Assembly (NCBI RefSeq): GCF_037044555.1
Contig: NZ_CP146276.1
Span: 1-64,000, forward strand
Reading direction: 5' to 3'
Length of the DNA stretch: 64,000 nt
Source of the DNA: Pelagibacterium nitratireducens
GTDB taxonomy: Bacteria > Pseudomonadota > Alphaproteobacteria > Rhizobiales > Devosiaceae
Shown: in pieces, positions 40,793-50,173 of the stretch
Layout: each line of letters begins with the position of its first letter
Position numbering within the stretch: the first letter of the stretch is position 1
Notes under the pieces: generated by a model
Database searches by the model: none
What the model was told of the DNA's origin: nothing
Seen by the model: the letters and a program-made list of their open reading frames with translations, nothing else
Made by a program: the position numbers and the translations under genes

Positions 40793-42073
40793 ATGCCTCA
40801 GATCCCCCGCACCGCAACGCCGGACGCCACTCTGGCCCTTATCAATGATCCGTATCGGTTCATATCGAAGCGATGTCGGAAGTATGGGGCAGACCTATTC
40901 GAAACACGGCTGATGCTGCAAAAGGCGACCTGCATGACCGGGCCGGAAGCGGCTCGGCTCTTCTACGACAACGACCGGTTCATGCGGCGTGGCGCCATGG
41001 TCGGGCGGATTCAAAAGACGCTGCTCGGACGGGGAGGCGTGCAGGGCCTGGACGACGAGGCTCACAAACACCGCAAGCAGATGTTCATGTCGCTGATGAG
41101 CGCTGAGCAGCTCGCTCGGCTGGTGGCGGGAACCGCCGAAGAGTGGCAGACCTGCGCTCGCGCCTGGACGCTAAAGGACGAAGTGGTTCTATATGACCAG
41201 TTGCACGGCCTTCTCACGCGCGCTGCCTGCGCCTGGGCCGGTGTGTCGCTCGCGGACTCAGAAGTCGCGCAGCGAACGCGAGAGATCACCGCGCTATTCG
41301 ATTATGCCGGATCTATTGGGCCGAAACACTGGTGGGCTCGCTTGGCCCGCAAGAGGAGCAACCGCTGGATCGAGACCATCATCGGTCAGATTCGAAGCGG
41401 CCGGTTACGCCCCGCCGAACAATCCGCTGCCCATGTTATTGCATGGCACCGGGATCTGAACGGTGAGTTGCTGCCGCCTCACTTCGCTGCTGTGGAAGTG
41501 CTAAACGTGATCAGACCGATTGTGGCCGTCAGCGTCTACATCACGTTTGTAGCGCACGCCCTGCATCAATATCCTGAGTGTCGGCGCAAGCTCCAGGCCG
41601 GCGATGATGAGAGCTACACTGAACTCTTTGCCCAGGAGGTCCGCCGGTTCTATCCTTTCTTTCCTGCTGTCGCGGCACGGGTGCGCCGTGACTTTGAATG
41701 GCAGGGGTATCACTTCCCCCAAGGACGCCGCGTTCTCCTCGACCTTTACGGCACAAACCATGATGCGCGCTCATGGGAAACACCCGAAACGTTTCGGCCA
41801 GAACGGTTTGGTGATTGGGACAGGAGCCCCTTCAACTTCGTCCCTCAAGGTGGCGGCGATCACCATATGCATCACCGATGCCCAGGTGAGTGGATCACGA
41901 TCGAACTGATGAAGCAGGCTTCGGAGGTTCTATCCAGAAGCATACGGTATGATGTGCCGGAGCAGGATCTGCGGATCGACTATTCGAGGTTGCCTGCTCT
42001 GCCGCGCAGCCGCTTCATCATCAAAAACGTTCGGCAGACTTCGACCCGCATTCCTGCTGCGTCGCCAAGCTGA
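40793..42073 (+). CDS. CYP152-type fatty-acid peroxygenase P450
   Basis: 426 residues. It uses hydrogen peroxide to hydroxylate or decarboxylate fatty acids in members of the family (P450-BSbeta, P450-SPalpha). The heme Cys is Cys363 in GGGDHHMHHRCPGEW, the ExxR pair is EVRR (282-285), and the distal helix carries Arg241-Pro242 (NVIRPIVAV) in place of the acid-alcohol pair; this Arg-Pro is the diagnostic for CYP152. Gln/His substitutions next to the substrate pocket cannot be judged. It is 30 bases downstream of lspA, in the same run as the metal transporters; a remnant is at 9.3 kb. Confidence 0.92.
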   Translation: MPQIPRTATPDATLALINDPYRFISKRCRKYGADLFETRLMLQKATCMTGPEAARLFYDNDRFMRRGAMVGRIQKTLLGRGGVQGLDDEAHKHRKQMFMSLMSAEQLARLVAGTAEEWQTCARAWTLKDEVVLYDQLHGLLTRAACAWAGVSLADSEVAQRTREITALFDYAGSIGPKHWWARLARKRSNRWIETIIGQIRSGRLRPAEQSAAHVIAWHRDLNGELLPPHFAAVEVLNVIRPIVAVSVYITFVAHALHQYPECRRKLQAGDDESYTELFAQEVRRFYPFFPAVAARVRRDFEWQGYHFPQGRRVLLDLYGTNHDARSWETPETFRPERFGDWDRSPFNFVPQGGGDHHMHHRCPGEWITIELMKQASEVLSRSIRYDVPEQDLRIDYSRLPALPRSRFIIKNVRQTSTRIPAASPS

Positions 42074-42298
42074 CGCCGTGCGTTCAACGGCAAATTTGGC
42101 TGGGTGCATTGGTGCCGGCGACGTCCGGCAACAATAAGCGAGAATGGACATCAAAATCGTTCTCCGCTCGCCGCGACACAAGCTCAACGAGCTGCCGGTT
42201 GCCAAAATTGCATAATCATAGCATCTTGAGTATTATGTTTAAAATCAATGGCTTAGTTCCATAATGTAAATTATGCGAATTAAAGGTGTAGCGGCTAT
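42074..42298. other. AT-rich spacer before the first insertion sequence
   Basis: No gene; the stretch 42205-42290 is conspicuously A+T-rich compared with the surroundings, a frequent target for transposition. Confidence 0.5.
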
Positions 42299-42415
42299 TT
42301 AGTAATGCGACACATGGGCCACTTAGAGATGCGACACCCGCCCCTCTAACTGTGGTCAAGTTCAACATTGGAAGGAAGACTGGCTTCGACGACGCTTAGC
42401 GCTGACGGAGTTGCC

Positions 42416-43756
42416 ATGTCCTTGATCACCATGTCGCAGAAAGAACTGAACCGCCTCGAAGCCATTCAGAAAATCCGGGCACGCCAATTGAGTGTTGTCC
42501 AGGCCGCTGAACTGCTCCACATCAGCCGCAGCCAGGTTCACCGGCTCTTGCAAGCCTACGATCGCGCCGGCGCCGATGGTCTTGCGTCCAAGAAGCGCAG
42601 CCGGCCGAGCAATCGCCGCCATACAAACGATTTCCGTAATCATGTGCTCGATCTGGTTCGTGCGCATTATCCGGATTTCGGGCCGACCTTTGCCCGAGAG
42701 AAGCTGGTCGAGCGACATGGCCTCGGGATCAGCAAAGAGACCTTGCGCAAATGGATGATCGAATCTGGGCTCTGGACGTCTCGCCGCGAGCGCAAGCGGA
42801 GGATTTTCCAACCCCGCGGCCGCCGCGATTGTTTTGGAGAGCTGGTGCAGATCGATGGCTCTCATCACTGGTGGTTCGAGGAGCGCGGCCCCAAGTGCGC
42901 CCTGCTCGTTTATATCGACGACGCGACCGGCAAGCTCCTTCACCTGCGTTTTGCCAAGTCCGAGAACACCTTCGACTATTTCCAGGCGACGAAGGCTTAT
43001 TTGCAGGAATGGGGCAAGCCGATCGCCTTCTATAGCGATAAGCACGGCGTTTTCCGCACCACGCATGCCTCCGAGAAGGACCGCACCAGCGGGTTCACCC
43101 AGTTCGGCCGCGCCCTTTATGAGCTCAATATCGACATCATCTGCGCAAACACGCCGCAGGCCAAGGGCCGTGTGGAGCGCGCCAACCTCACTCTGCAAGA
43201 CCGACTGGTCAAGGAGCTTCGGCTACGCCGGATCTGCACCATCGAGGCTGCAAACGCTTACGTTTCCGAGTTTATCGCAGATTTCAACGCGCGATTCGGC
43301 AAGGAGCCTTACAACCCCAAGGACATGCACCGCCCGCTTGCGGATCACGAGAACCTGGACGGTGCCATGTGCCACAAAGAGGTTCGAACGGTCTCGCAGA
43401 CGCTTACGCTGCGCTACGACAAGGTGCTATTCATCCTCGAGCCTACGGATCTGGCCAAAAGCCTGGCACGACAGAAGGTTGTTGTTTGCGACTATCCCGA
43501 TGGCAGGCTCGAGATCGAGCATGAAGGCACCACCCTGCCCTACAGAACCTTTGACAAGCTCCGCTCGGTCAACCGGTCAGAAATCGTTGGCAACAAGCGT
43601 CTGGACTCAGTCCTCGCCATGGTTGTCGACATGCAGGCTGGGCGCGACCTTAAGCGTAGTCAGCGCGCTCCACGCCGCACGGGGCAGACGAACCACATGT
43701 TTGGTATCCCTGACGGCAGCGTGAGCAACGGCTATCAGAAGCGACAGAAACGATAG
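42416..43756 (+). CDS. ISNCY-family DDE transposase
   Basis: About 446 residues. An N-terminal HTH (RQLSVVQAAELLHISRSQVHRLL) is followed by an RNase H-like core with catalytic acids in LVQIDGSHHWWFEERGPK, FYSDKHGVF and GRVERANLTLQDRLVKELR. It appears intact. ATG 42416 (MSLITMSQKELNRL) matches the family start; the frame is open 16 codons upstream. Confidence 0.93.
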   Translation: MSLITMSQKELNRLEAIQKIRARQLSVVQAAELLHISRSQVHRLLQAYDRAGADGLASKKRSRPSNRRHTNDFRNHVLDLVRAHYPDFGPTFAREKLVERHGLGISKETLRKWMIESGLWTSRRERKRRIFQPRGRRDCFGELVQIDGSHHWWFEERGPKCALLVYIDDATGKLLHLRFAKSENTFDYFQATKAYLQEWGKPIAFYSDKHGVFRTTHASEKDRTSGFTQFGRALYELNIDIICANTPQAKGRVERANLTLQDRLVKELRLRRICTIEAANAYVSEFIADFNARFGKEPYNPKDMHRPLADHENLDGAMCHKEVRTVSQTLTLRYDKVLFILEPTDLAKSLARQKVVVCDYPDGRLEIEHEGTTLPYRTFDKLRSVNRSEIVGNKRLDSVLAMVVDMQAGRDLKRSQRAPRRTGQTNHMFGIPDGSVSNGYQKRQKR

Positions 43757-43889
43757 GATTTGACCCACCCGCACTGGCCATAAAATGTATTGTTCGGCAC
43801 GATGGCCATTACTCCAATTGGAGATCATATTCAGCCATTTGAGCTAAAGTGTCACACGAGACTTACATGGGTAAACGGGAGAGAATGCT

Positions 43890-44111
43890 TTGCCGATCAT
43901 ACCAAGTCTATCGGAGCTACAAGAAACAATAGCACGCATGGAGCCCAAATGGCTCACGAGCCCAGAATTGCGAATAACATACGAGCGGCTTTGCCAACGT
44001 TTTGACGAAGACCTTTCTAATAGTCGTGACCGGATGTTAAGCAAATGTGCCGTCCTGATGCTGATCAAGTTTCAGAGTGAAACTAGCCACGGCCGCAAAT
44101 ACAACGATTGA
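43890..44111 (+). CDS. 73-residue open frame inside the ISNCY element
   Basis: It reads MPIIPSLSELQETIARMEPK and is helical and charged, unlike the surrounding shadow frames. It could be a passenger gene of the element or a part of interrupted host DNA. Start codon may be TTG at 43890. No similarity recognised. Confidence 0.4.
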   Translation: MPIIPSLSELQETIARMEPKWLTSPELRITYERLCQRFDEDLSNSRDRMLSKCAVLMLIKFQSETSHGRKYND

Positions 44112-44334
44112 CGCCCCCTCCGAATTTTCAGCTACCCTGTCCATCGGCAGTCCACGATTGTAAGTGGCCTCCTGCCCGCACCCGTCCAGGCTGCGCAATC
44201 CTGACCAGCTCCACCTGGACGGGCGCTGTGCTGTGCCAGCCTATTGCCCATATGTCGCATTTCTAATTAGCCAGCCCCGTCGCACCCCTAAACAGCTTTG
44301 ACAAAAGGTTTGTAGGCGGGTGCGCGCTATTCCC

Positions 44335-45423
44335 AAGTGCGACTTCTGTTTGAAACCAATAGGTTATCACACAGGAGGATTATGTCATCGGAACAAACTA
44401 CAGCCACCTCACCCTCGATGAGCGCCGCAGAATTGAGCGTTGGCGGCAAGCAAACGTGCCAGCGGGGGAAATCGCAAAGACCCTGGGGCGCCATCGATCG
44501 ACCATTTTCAGAGAACTCAGGCGCAATCATTTTCGCGATGATCAGCTGCCCGATGTCGTTGGTTACTTTGCCGTGGCTGCGCATCACGACTGCGCCAAAC
44601 GCCGGTCCCGCAAGCGCAAATTGATCAAGCATGCGGATCTGCGCTGTCTCGTCGTGGCTCGGATCAAGGATGGCTGGACTCCTGAACAGATTGCTGGCCG
44701 GATGCGCTATGAATGTGCATCCCGCCGCGTCTGTCAGGAAACGATCTACCGCTACGTCTACTCGAAGGAAGGCATGGCCCAGGAACTGTGGTGGTATCTG
44801 CCGACTCATCGCAAATCGCGCAAGCCCAGGCGTGCCAGGAAGCGCCTGCCGCCAAAATTTCATCGCGACGTCAGCATCTTGTTCCGACCAGACGTCGTGG
44901 CGCACAGGACGGAGTTCGGACATTGGGAAGGCGATTTGATGTTGTTCAAACAGCGCTTTGGCACGAGCAATGTCACCTCGCTGGTCGAACGCGTTACCCG
45001 GTTCACCGTGCTCTTGAAGAACGACAACAGAAAAACCGGTCTTGTTCTCGGCAAGGTTATCCAAGCCATCGGTCACCTTCCCTTTCATTCGCGTAGGTCG
45101 ATCACCTTTGACCGCGGGACGGAGTTCGTCGGGTGGCCACATCTCCAAGCCAAGATCGGGACGCAGACCTGGTTCTGCGATCCCTCCGCACCCTGGCAGA
45201 AAGGCGCGGTTGAGAACGCCAACCGTCGGGCCCGCCGATGGCTTCCTCGTAAACTCGACATGGGCCGGGTTAGCGATCGGGAGCTGAAACAACTCTGCGA
45301 TCGGCTCAACGCTACACCCCGAAAATGCCTGGGGTGGAAGACGCCGGCGGAAGCCTTCCGGGAAAAGATGCTGGGCAGGTGAGGAGACCTCCCCTACCCT
45401 CGCACACCGCAGACGTCGCACTT
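44335..45423 (+). mobile_element. IS30-family insertion sequence
   Basis: The ends AAGTGCGACTTCTG (44335-44348) and the reverse complement AAGTGCGACGTCTG (45423-45410) match at 13 of 14 bases, spanning 1089 bases. The right end lies 18 bases from the stop of the CadR-like regulator gene, so insertion spared that gene. The element adjoins the ISNCY element on its left with about 70 bases between. Confidence 0.8.
44382..45382 (+). pseudogene. IS30-family transposase with 5' frameshift
   Basis: The natural start ATG 44382 lies behind AGGAGG and reads MSS, but then the frame that encodes the HTH (GTNYSHLTLDERRRIERWRQAN) is reached only by adding one base near 44390; one G of a GGG run seems lost. 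From there the frame is open to 45382: IAKTLGRHRSTIFRELRRN (recognition helix), and DDE acids in HWEGDLM, TFDRGTEF and KGAVENANRRARRWLP. A GTG at 44456 could start a shorter protein lacking part of the HTH. Function is thus doubtful. Confidence 0.8.
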
Positions 45424-45440
45424 CAAGTATCGCTCACAGC

Positions 45441-45893
45441 CTAGCTTGAGCCCACAGCCTCGAAATGGGCGGGGTAGCTATGGTCAGTCTCGCATTGATC
45501 GTGGTCCGCGAGAACTTCGATAATGCGGCAGTCACAGATGCGACCATGATCACATTCATTGACCATGCGCTGCAATTCGTGACGCAAGGTCTCCAGTTGC
45601 TCGATACGACGTTCAACCTTTACCAGGTGACCGCGGGCGATACTGTCGGCCTGATGGCAGGAATCCTGTGGCCGTTCCGACATGGCAAGCAGTTCGCGTA
45701 TGTCGGTAACTTCGAAACCAAGCGATCGGGCGTGCCGGATGAAACTCAACCGGTCGAGATGGCCGCGATCGTAGCGCCGCTGATTTCCCTCGGTTCGCAA
45801 CGGTTCTGGCAGCAATCCGATCGATTCATAGTATCTGATGGTCGGCACCTTGGTGCCGGTCCGTTTGGACAACTCACCAATTGGGAAGTTCAT
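45441..45893 (-). CDS. cadR: CadR/PbrR-type MerR regulator
   Basis: 150 residues. HTH FPIGELSKRTGTKVPTIRYYESIGLL; the metal-binding end CDHGRICDCRIIEVLADHDQ plus CETDHSYPAHFEAVGS is like CadR, with its Cys and His-rich extension. It senses Cd/Zn/Pb in relatives. Start at 45893 (MNFPIGEL) just after the decayed ynfA. It is divergent (through the decayed ynfA) from the CadA-type ATPase, whose promoter has a matching operator at 46283; a second matching operator is at 57474. Confidence 0.9.
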   Translation of the reverse strand: MNFPIGELSKRTGTKVPTIRYYESIGLLPEPLRTEGNQRRYDRGHLDRLSFIRHARSLGFEVTDIRELLAMSERPQDSCHQADSIARGHLVKVERRIEQLETLRHELQRMVNECDHGRICDCRIIEVLADHDQCETDHSYPAHFEAVGSS

Positions 45894-45909
45894 CGAGGTC
45901 TCCTTGATG

Positions 45910-46249
45910 CTACTGCGCTTCTCGCGGGCCGAACAAGATGACTGCGGCGGCGGCGATCGCCATGGCACCCCCCATGAGATCCCAAGTGTCCGGCCGCCGT
46001 TGCTCTACCAACCAAGCCACGCGATCGAGGACGCGATGTAGATGCCGCCATACGCTGCATAAGCCCGGCCGGCCTGATCACTCGGGGCCAGGGTCAGAAG
46101 CCATGCGAACACGGCAAGCAAACAAGCCCAGGTAGAACCCATAGTCCGTCTTGTCCTTGGCGCAGCCAAGCCCAGAAGGCGAAGCAACCAGCAATTTCCG
46201 CGACCGCAGCCACCAGATAGACACCGGCGGTCGCCATTGTTTGCGGCAT
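45910..46249 (-). pseudogene. YnfA/UPF0060 small membrane protein, frameshifted twice
   Basis: From ATG 46249 it reads [21 protein letters not shown] and [10 protein letters not shown], the YnfA N terminus. A shift near 46120 is needed to continue into [20 protein letters not shown] and [15 protein letters not shown], and another near 46008 to reach [18 protein letters not shown] and AVILFGPRE before TAG 45910. YnfA is a small multidrug-like transporter family often next to cadR/merR. It was the first gene of the leftward cadR transcript. Confidence 0.82.
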
Positions 46250-46282
46250 ACGAAAACCCGTTTCAAGAATAAAATACGCCTC

Positions 46283-46313
46283 TTGACCCTATAGCGGCTA
46301 GAGCATTTAAACA
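46283..46313 (+). promoter_or_regulatory. MerR-type promoter of the CadA operon
   Basis: Minus-35 TTGACC (46283-46288), 19-base spacer with CTATAG-CGG-CTAGAG, then minus-10 TAAACA (46308-46313). The ACCCTATAGCGGCTAGAG box resembles CadR/ZntR operators and the one at 57474. It is 24 bases before the ATPase start. Confidence 0.85.
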
Positions 46314-46336
46314 AGACGCGGTCTCCAGCGAAAGGA

Positions 46337-48589
46337 ATGACTATGGCCGCGAAAACCGAACCCCTCAAACTCCGCGTCGATGGTATGGATTGTGGCTCCT
46401 GCGCGCTCAAGATCGAGACCGCGCTCAGCCGGCTGCCCGGGACCGAAGAGATTTCGGTCAATCACACTGCGGGTTCCGTGACGCTTCAGCTCGATGAGCG
46501 GCAAACCACCCGTCGCAACATCGAGGACACCATTCGCTCTCTGGGCTATGTCCCGCAAGCAAGGGACGATGGCGCCAGCGCTGCCATTGGGGACGAGGCA
46601 GCAGAGCTTCCCTGGTGGAGGGCGCGCAACGCCAGATTTGCTGCAGCAACTGGCCTTCTTCTGGCTCTGGCATTCGCCATAGCGTTTTTTGTCCCCGCCA
46701 TTGGGGAGTGGGCTTTTGCGATTGCCGCCGTCGTTGGGCTGGTGCCGATCGGCAGCCGCGCATTGTCTGGTGCACGCCACGGAACGCCGTTTTCAATCGA
46801 GACCTTGATGACCGTCGCGGCCCTGGGAGCCTTGGTAATCGGTGAGAGCGCCGAGGCCCTGGTGGTTATTTTCCTGTTTTCAGTCGGTGAGCTTTTGGAG
46901 TCCTTTGCGGCACAACGCGCTCGGGCCGGCATCAAATCGTTGATCGATCTCATACCGCGCCGTGCCCGTGTCGAGCGGGATGGCTCTGTTGTGGAGATCT
47001 CTGCCTCGGATCTTGAGATCGGCGACATCGCCATCGTGCGACCCGGTGATCGCATTCCATCCGATGGCGAGGTCATCGATGGAGTGTCCGAAGTCGATGA
47101 ATCGCCCGTCACCGGTGAATCGGTCCCCGTGCTCAAAGAGGAAGGCGCCGCTGTATTCGCAGGCAGTGTGAATGCGAACGCGCTTCTCCGCGTCAGGATC
47201 ACACGCACCGCTCAGGACAACACGATCGCGCGCATCGTGCATCTTGTGGAGGAGGCGCAGGGTGCCAAGGCGCCAACAGCGAGATTCATCGATCGTTTCA
47301 GCCGCTACTACACCCCTGCGGCCATGGTGGTGTCTGCGCTGATAATGGTGACGCCGCCTCTCCTGGTCGGGGCGGAATGGTCAACATGGATCTATCGCGG
47401 CCTGGCCGTCCTGCTCATTGCCTGCCCATGCGCATTGGTGATCTCGACCCCTGCTGCAATTGCCTCGGGCTTGGCGGCAGGGGCCCGTCGGGGACTGCTC
47501 ATCAAAGGTGGTGCGGCACTCGAAGAGCTTGGGCGCGTCAAGACAATTGCCTTTGACAAAACCGGCACTCTGACAGAGGGCCGCCCCAAGGTTACCGATA
47601 TCGTTGCCATCTCGGGAGATGACGCGGACCTACTGGCCCGCGCCGCTGCTGTCGAAGCCGGCTCCAGTCACCCACTCGGTAGCGCCATCACCGCAGCGGC
47701 CGAACAAAAATCGCTGGACATTCCCCGTGTATTCGGCGGCAGCCAGGCCGTCCCGGGCAAGGCCGTAACCGCGCGGCTCAAGGAAGGTTTTGTCTCTGTT
47801 GGCTCGCCCCGGTACGCCGCTGAACAGATGACAATCCCCGTCGATATCGCGCAAAGGATGAAGTCTCTGGAGGACGAGGGTAAGACGGTCGTTGTCGTTC
47901 TCGAAGCAAAAGCATTGCTTGGTTTTATCGCCTTGCGCGACGAGCCGCGCGAGGATGCCGTTTCCGGCCTTGCGTCGCTATCGGCGCTGGGCTTGCACAG
48001 TGTGATGTTGACGGGAGACAACGCGCGGACGGCTGCGGCCATTGCCGGAACACTCGGCATCACCGCGAAATCCGAACTCATGCCAGACGCCAAGCTGGAT
48101 GAGATCGGCAATCTGCGAAAGGCAGGCGGGGTCGCCATGGTGGGCGACGGCATCAACGATGCGCCGGCACTTGCCGCGGCGTCGGTAGGCATTGCCATGG
48201 GCGGCGGCACCGATGTCGCGCTCGAAACCGCCGATGTCGCGCTGTTGAAGAACCGGGTTTCGGGCGTGGCGGAAACCATCGCCCTGTCACGGGCCACGAT
48301 GGGCAACATCTGGCAAAATATCGCCATCGCACTCGGTCTGAAGGCGATCTTCTTGGCAACCACCCTGACCGGCACGACAACCCTTTGGATGGCGATCCTG
48401 GCTGACACCGGCGCGACGGTTCTGGTGACTGCCAATGCGCTGCGCCTGTTGCGGTTCTCGTCAAGCCAAGCCGTGCCGTCGGGAACAGCAGCCGCGCCCG
48501 CCGAGAACGGCGTGGGGCAACGTGGCGCACTGCAATCGACCGATGACCGCGTTACGCCTTCCGAAGCGAACAAGGGAGAAGCTGCATGA
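46337..48589 (+). CDS. cadA: Zn/Cd/Pb-exporting P1B-type ATPase
   Basis: 750 residues. N-terminal HMA domain with VDGMDCGSCALKIETAL, then eight helices with CPCALVIST metal site, SPVTGESVPV actuator, DKTGTLTEGRP phosphorylation site, SSHPLGSA and the hinge GDGINDAP. The absence of YHS domains and presence of one HMA with GMDCxSC fit ZntA/CadA-type exporters of Zn(II), Cd(II), Pb(II). Start at 46337 or 46343. It heads a run that continues, mostly with overlaps, to the L,D-transpeptidase. The window-start ATPase is a relative. Confidence 0.95.
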   Translation: MTMAAKTEPLKLRVDGMDCGSCALKIETALSRLPGTEEISVNHTAGSVTLQLDERQTTRRNIEDTIRSLGYVPQARDDGASAAIGDEAAELPWWRARNARFAAATGLLLALAFAIAFFVPAIGEWAFAIAAVVGLVPIGSRALSGARHGTPFSIETLMTVAALGALVIGESAEALVVIFLFSVGELLESFAAQRARAGIKSLIDLIPRRARVERDGSVVEISASDLEIGDIAIVRPGDRIPSDGEVIDGVSEVDESPVTGESVPVLKEEGAAVFAGSVNANALLRVRITRTAQDNTIARIVHLVEEAQGAKAPTARFIDRFSRYYTPAAMVVSALIMVTPPLLVGAEWSTWIYRGLAVLLIACPCALVISTPAAIASGLAAGARRGLLIKGGAALEELGRVKTIAFDKTGTLTEGRPKVTDIVAISGDDADLLARAAAVEAGSSHPLGSAITAAAEQKSLDIPRVFGGSQAVPGKAVTARLKEGFVSVGSPRYAAEQMTIPVDIAQRMKSLEDEGKTVVVVLEAKALLGFIALRDEPREDAVSGLASLSALGLHSVMLTGDNARTAAAIAGTLGITAKSELMPDAKLDEIGNLRKAGGVAMVGDGINDAPALAAASVGIAMGGGTDVALETADVALLKNRVSGVAETIALSRATMGNIWQNIAIALGLKAIFLATTLTGTTTLWMAILADTGATVLVTANALRLLRFSSSQAVPSGTAAAPAENGVGQRGALQSTDDRVTPSEANKGEAA

Positions 48590-49071
48590 TTGCAAAGGCC
48601 ATATTTGCCGCTTTGATGCTTTTGCCGATAGCGGCTCCGGTCGCGGCCCACGAGTATACGGTCGGTTCACTTGTCATCGACCATCCTTGGGCGCGCGCCA
48701 CACCACCAGGAGCTCGCGTCGCGGGGGGATACCTTGCGATCACCAACACGGGTCAAGAGGCCGACCGGCTGATTGGCGGGACGGCTCCAGATGCCCAGGC
48801 AGTCGAGGTGCATGAATCGAGCCTCAGCGCCGATGGCATCGCTCGGATGCGCCCTCTGGCGGAAGGCCTACTCATTCCGCCGGGGGAGACTGTAACGCTT
48901 CAACCCGGCGGTGTTCATCTCATGATCATCGCGCCCACGAAAGCTCTCAAGATAGGTGAATCGTATTCGGCGGCCTTGCGGTTTGAAAGTGCCGGTGAAG
49001 TGCCATTGGAGTTTGACGTCGTCTCGATAGGCGGACAACCTGCCAGCGAAGTCCACGGCTCTCCCCAATGA
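48586..49071 (+). CDS. PCuAC copper chaperone
   Basis: 161 residues. Signal peptide (AIFAALMLLPIAAPVAA), then EYTVGSLVIDHPWARATPPG, and the copper ligands HESSLSADGIARM and GGVHLMI: H-xn-M then H-x-M. It overlaps the ATPase stop and the SCO start by four bases each. Second PCuAC in the window (other: 23.5 kb). Its presence behind a Zn/Cd-type ATPase suggests that the run protects or rebuilds cytochrome oxidase copper sites under metal stress (inference). Confidence 0.93.
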   Translation: MIAKAIFAALMLLPIAAPVAAHEYTVGSLVIDHPWARATPPGARVAGGYLAITNTGQEADRLIGGTAPDAQAVEVHESSLSADGIARMRPLAEGLLIPPGETVTLQPGGVHLMIIAPTKALKIGESYSAALRFESAGEVPLEFDVVSIGGQPASEVHGSPQ

Positions 49072-49682
49072 CCAAGACGCTCAGGATCATCAAATTCGGC
49101 GCTTGGGGACTGTTGGCATTCGTCGCGCTTGCGATTGGTCTGGGCGCCATCCTCGAGAGAGTCAATTCCAGCCCCTCCACTGGGTCGACGGGTTCTTTGG
49201 CGATCGGGGGACCGTTCGAATTGACCGCCCACACGGGTGAAACGATCACCAACGAAGACCTGGCTGGCACTCCATATCTCGTATTTTTCGGTTTCACACA
49301 TTGTCCCGATGTCTGCCCGACCACACTGGCGCAACTGACGGCAGTGCTCGAACAACTCGGTCCCCAGTCCGAAATTACCCCGCTCTTCATCACCGTGGAT
49401 CCCGAGCGGGATACGCAAGACATCATGGCGGACTATGTTGGATATTTCGACGAACGCATCCTCGGCCTCCGGGGAAGCCTCGAGCAAACCGAGCAAGCTG
49501 CCGATGCTTTTGCCGCCTATTTTGAAAAAGTCCCGCTCGAGGATGGCGGCTACACAATGGACCATACCGCGAGTGTCTTGATGATGGATGCTCAAGGCGA
49601 ATTCGCAGGCACACTCGATATTCACGAACCACTGGACACCCAGGTGGAAAAACTGCGCCGGCTCACAGGGGCCGACGCCTGA
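49068..49682 (+). CDS. SCO1/SenC-family copper chaperone
   Basis: 204 residues, N-terminal anchor (about 10-28), copper site GFTHCPDVCPTTLAQL and the later His in YTMDHTASVLMM. VDPERDTQDIMADYV is the family helix. With the PCuAC gene directly before it, it forms the usual CuA-assembly pair. Compare the second SCO at 23951-24619. Confidence 0.95.
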   Translation: MTKTLRIIKFGAWGLLAFVALAIGLGAILERVNSSPSTGSTGSLAIGGPFELTAHTGETITNEDLAGTPYLVFFGFTHCPDVCPTTLAQLTAVLEQLGPQSEITPLFITVDPERDTQDIMADYVGYFDERILGLRGSLEQTEQAADAFAAYFEKVPLEDGGYTMDHTASVLMMDAQGEFAGTLDIHEPLDTQVEKLRRLTGADA

Positions 49683-49699
49683 GGAATGGAGATAACACC

Positions 49700-50152
49700 A
49701 TGAGATACCTGACTTTAGCAGGCCTGACCGTGTTGATCGGCACCATTGCGTCTGGTGCCGCGCTTGCGGCTCAGCAGGCACAGGTTTATTCGACCTCGGG
49801 TTGCGGATGCTGCCTGTCCTGGGTTCGCCATCTCGAGGAGAATGGTTATCGTGCAAAGGTTGAAAATCTCGACATGGGTGCGCTCATGCTGCGCAAGGTC
49901 GACGCCGGCTTAGGCCCCGACCTTGCCGCCTGCCACACGGCCGAAATCGATGGCTATCTCGTCGAGGGACATGTTCCCGCACGCGAGATCGATCGCCTTC
50001 TGGCCGAGCGGCCAGACGCGGTCGGCCTTGTTGTTCCAGGCATGCCCAGCGGTTCGCCGGGGATGGGCGAACCGACCCCGGATATGGAGCCCTATGATGT
50101 GCTCCTGTTGAAGCAAGATGGCAGCACCGAAGTCTATGCAAGCTATCCCTGA
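49700..50152 (+). CDS. DUF411 metal-binding protein
   Basis: 150 residues with a signal peptide to about residue 24 and STSGCGCCLSWVRHLEENGYRA plus LAACHTAEIDGYLVEGHVP. A paralogue of the DUF411 gene at 26.7 kb. The C-C-C trio plus His is the probable metal site. It starts at ATG 49700 behind GGAGAT. Position behind SCO supports a copper role. Confidence 0.93.
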   Translation: MRYLTLAGLTVLIGTIASGAALAAQQAQVYSTSGCGCCLSWVRHLEENGYRAKVENLDMGALMLRKVDAGLGPDLAACHTAEIDGYLVEGHVPAREIDRLLAERPDAVGLVVPGMPSGSPGMGEPTPDMEPYDVLLLKQDGSTEVYASYP

Positions 50153-50173
50153 CTGGTAACGCCTGAGCCGTAG

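Larger units (their letters stand above)
42299..44266 (+). mobile_element. ISNCY-like insertion sequence
   Basis: The ends TTAGTAATGCGACACATGGGC (42299-42319) and, on the other strand, TTAGAAATGCGACATATGGGC (44266-44246) match at 19 of 21 positions, enclosing 1968 bases with one transposase. The motif ATGCGACAC is repeated just inside the left end (42329-42337). No clear target duplication was found. The 500 bases after the transposase are noncoding apart from one small frame. Confidence 0.75.

Noticed and set aside
44327..45421. 364-residue minus frame across the IS30 element
   Set aside because: Opposite the IS30 transposase with DDE motifs; shadow.
48915..49856. 313-residue minus frame in the SCO region
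   Set aside because: Opposite PCuAC/SCO/DUF411 with proper motifs and overlaps; shadow composition.
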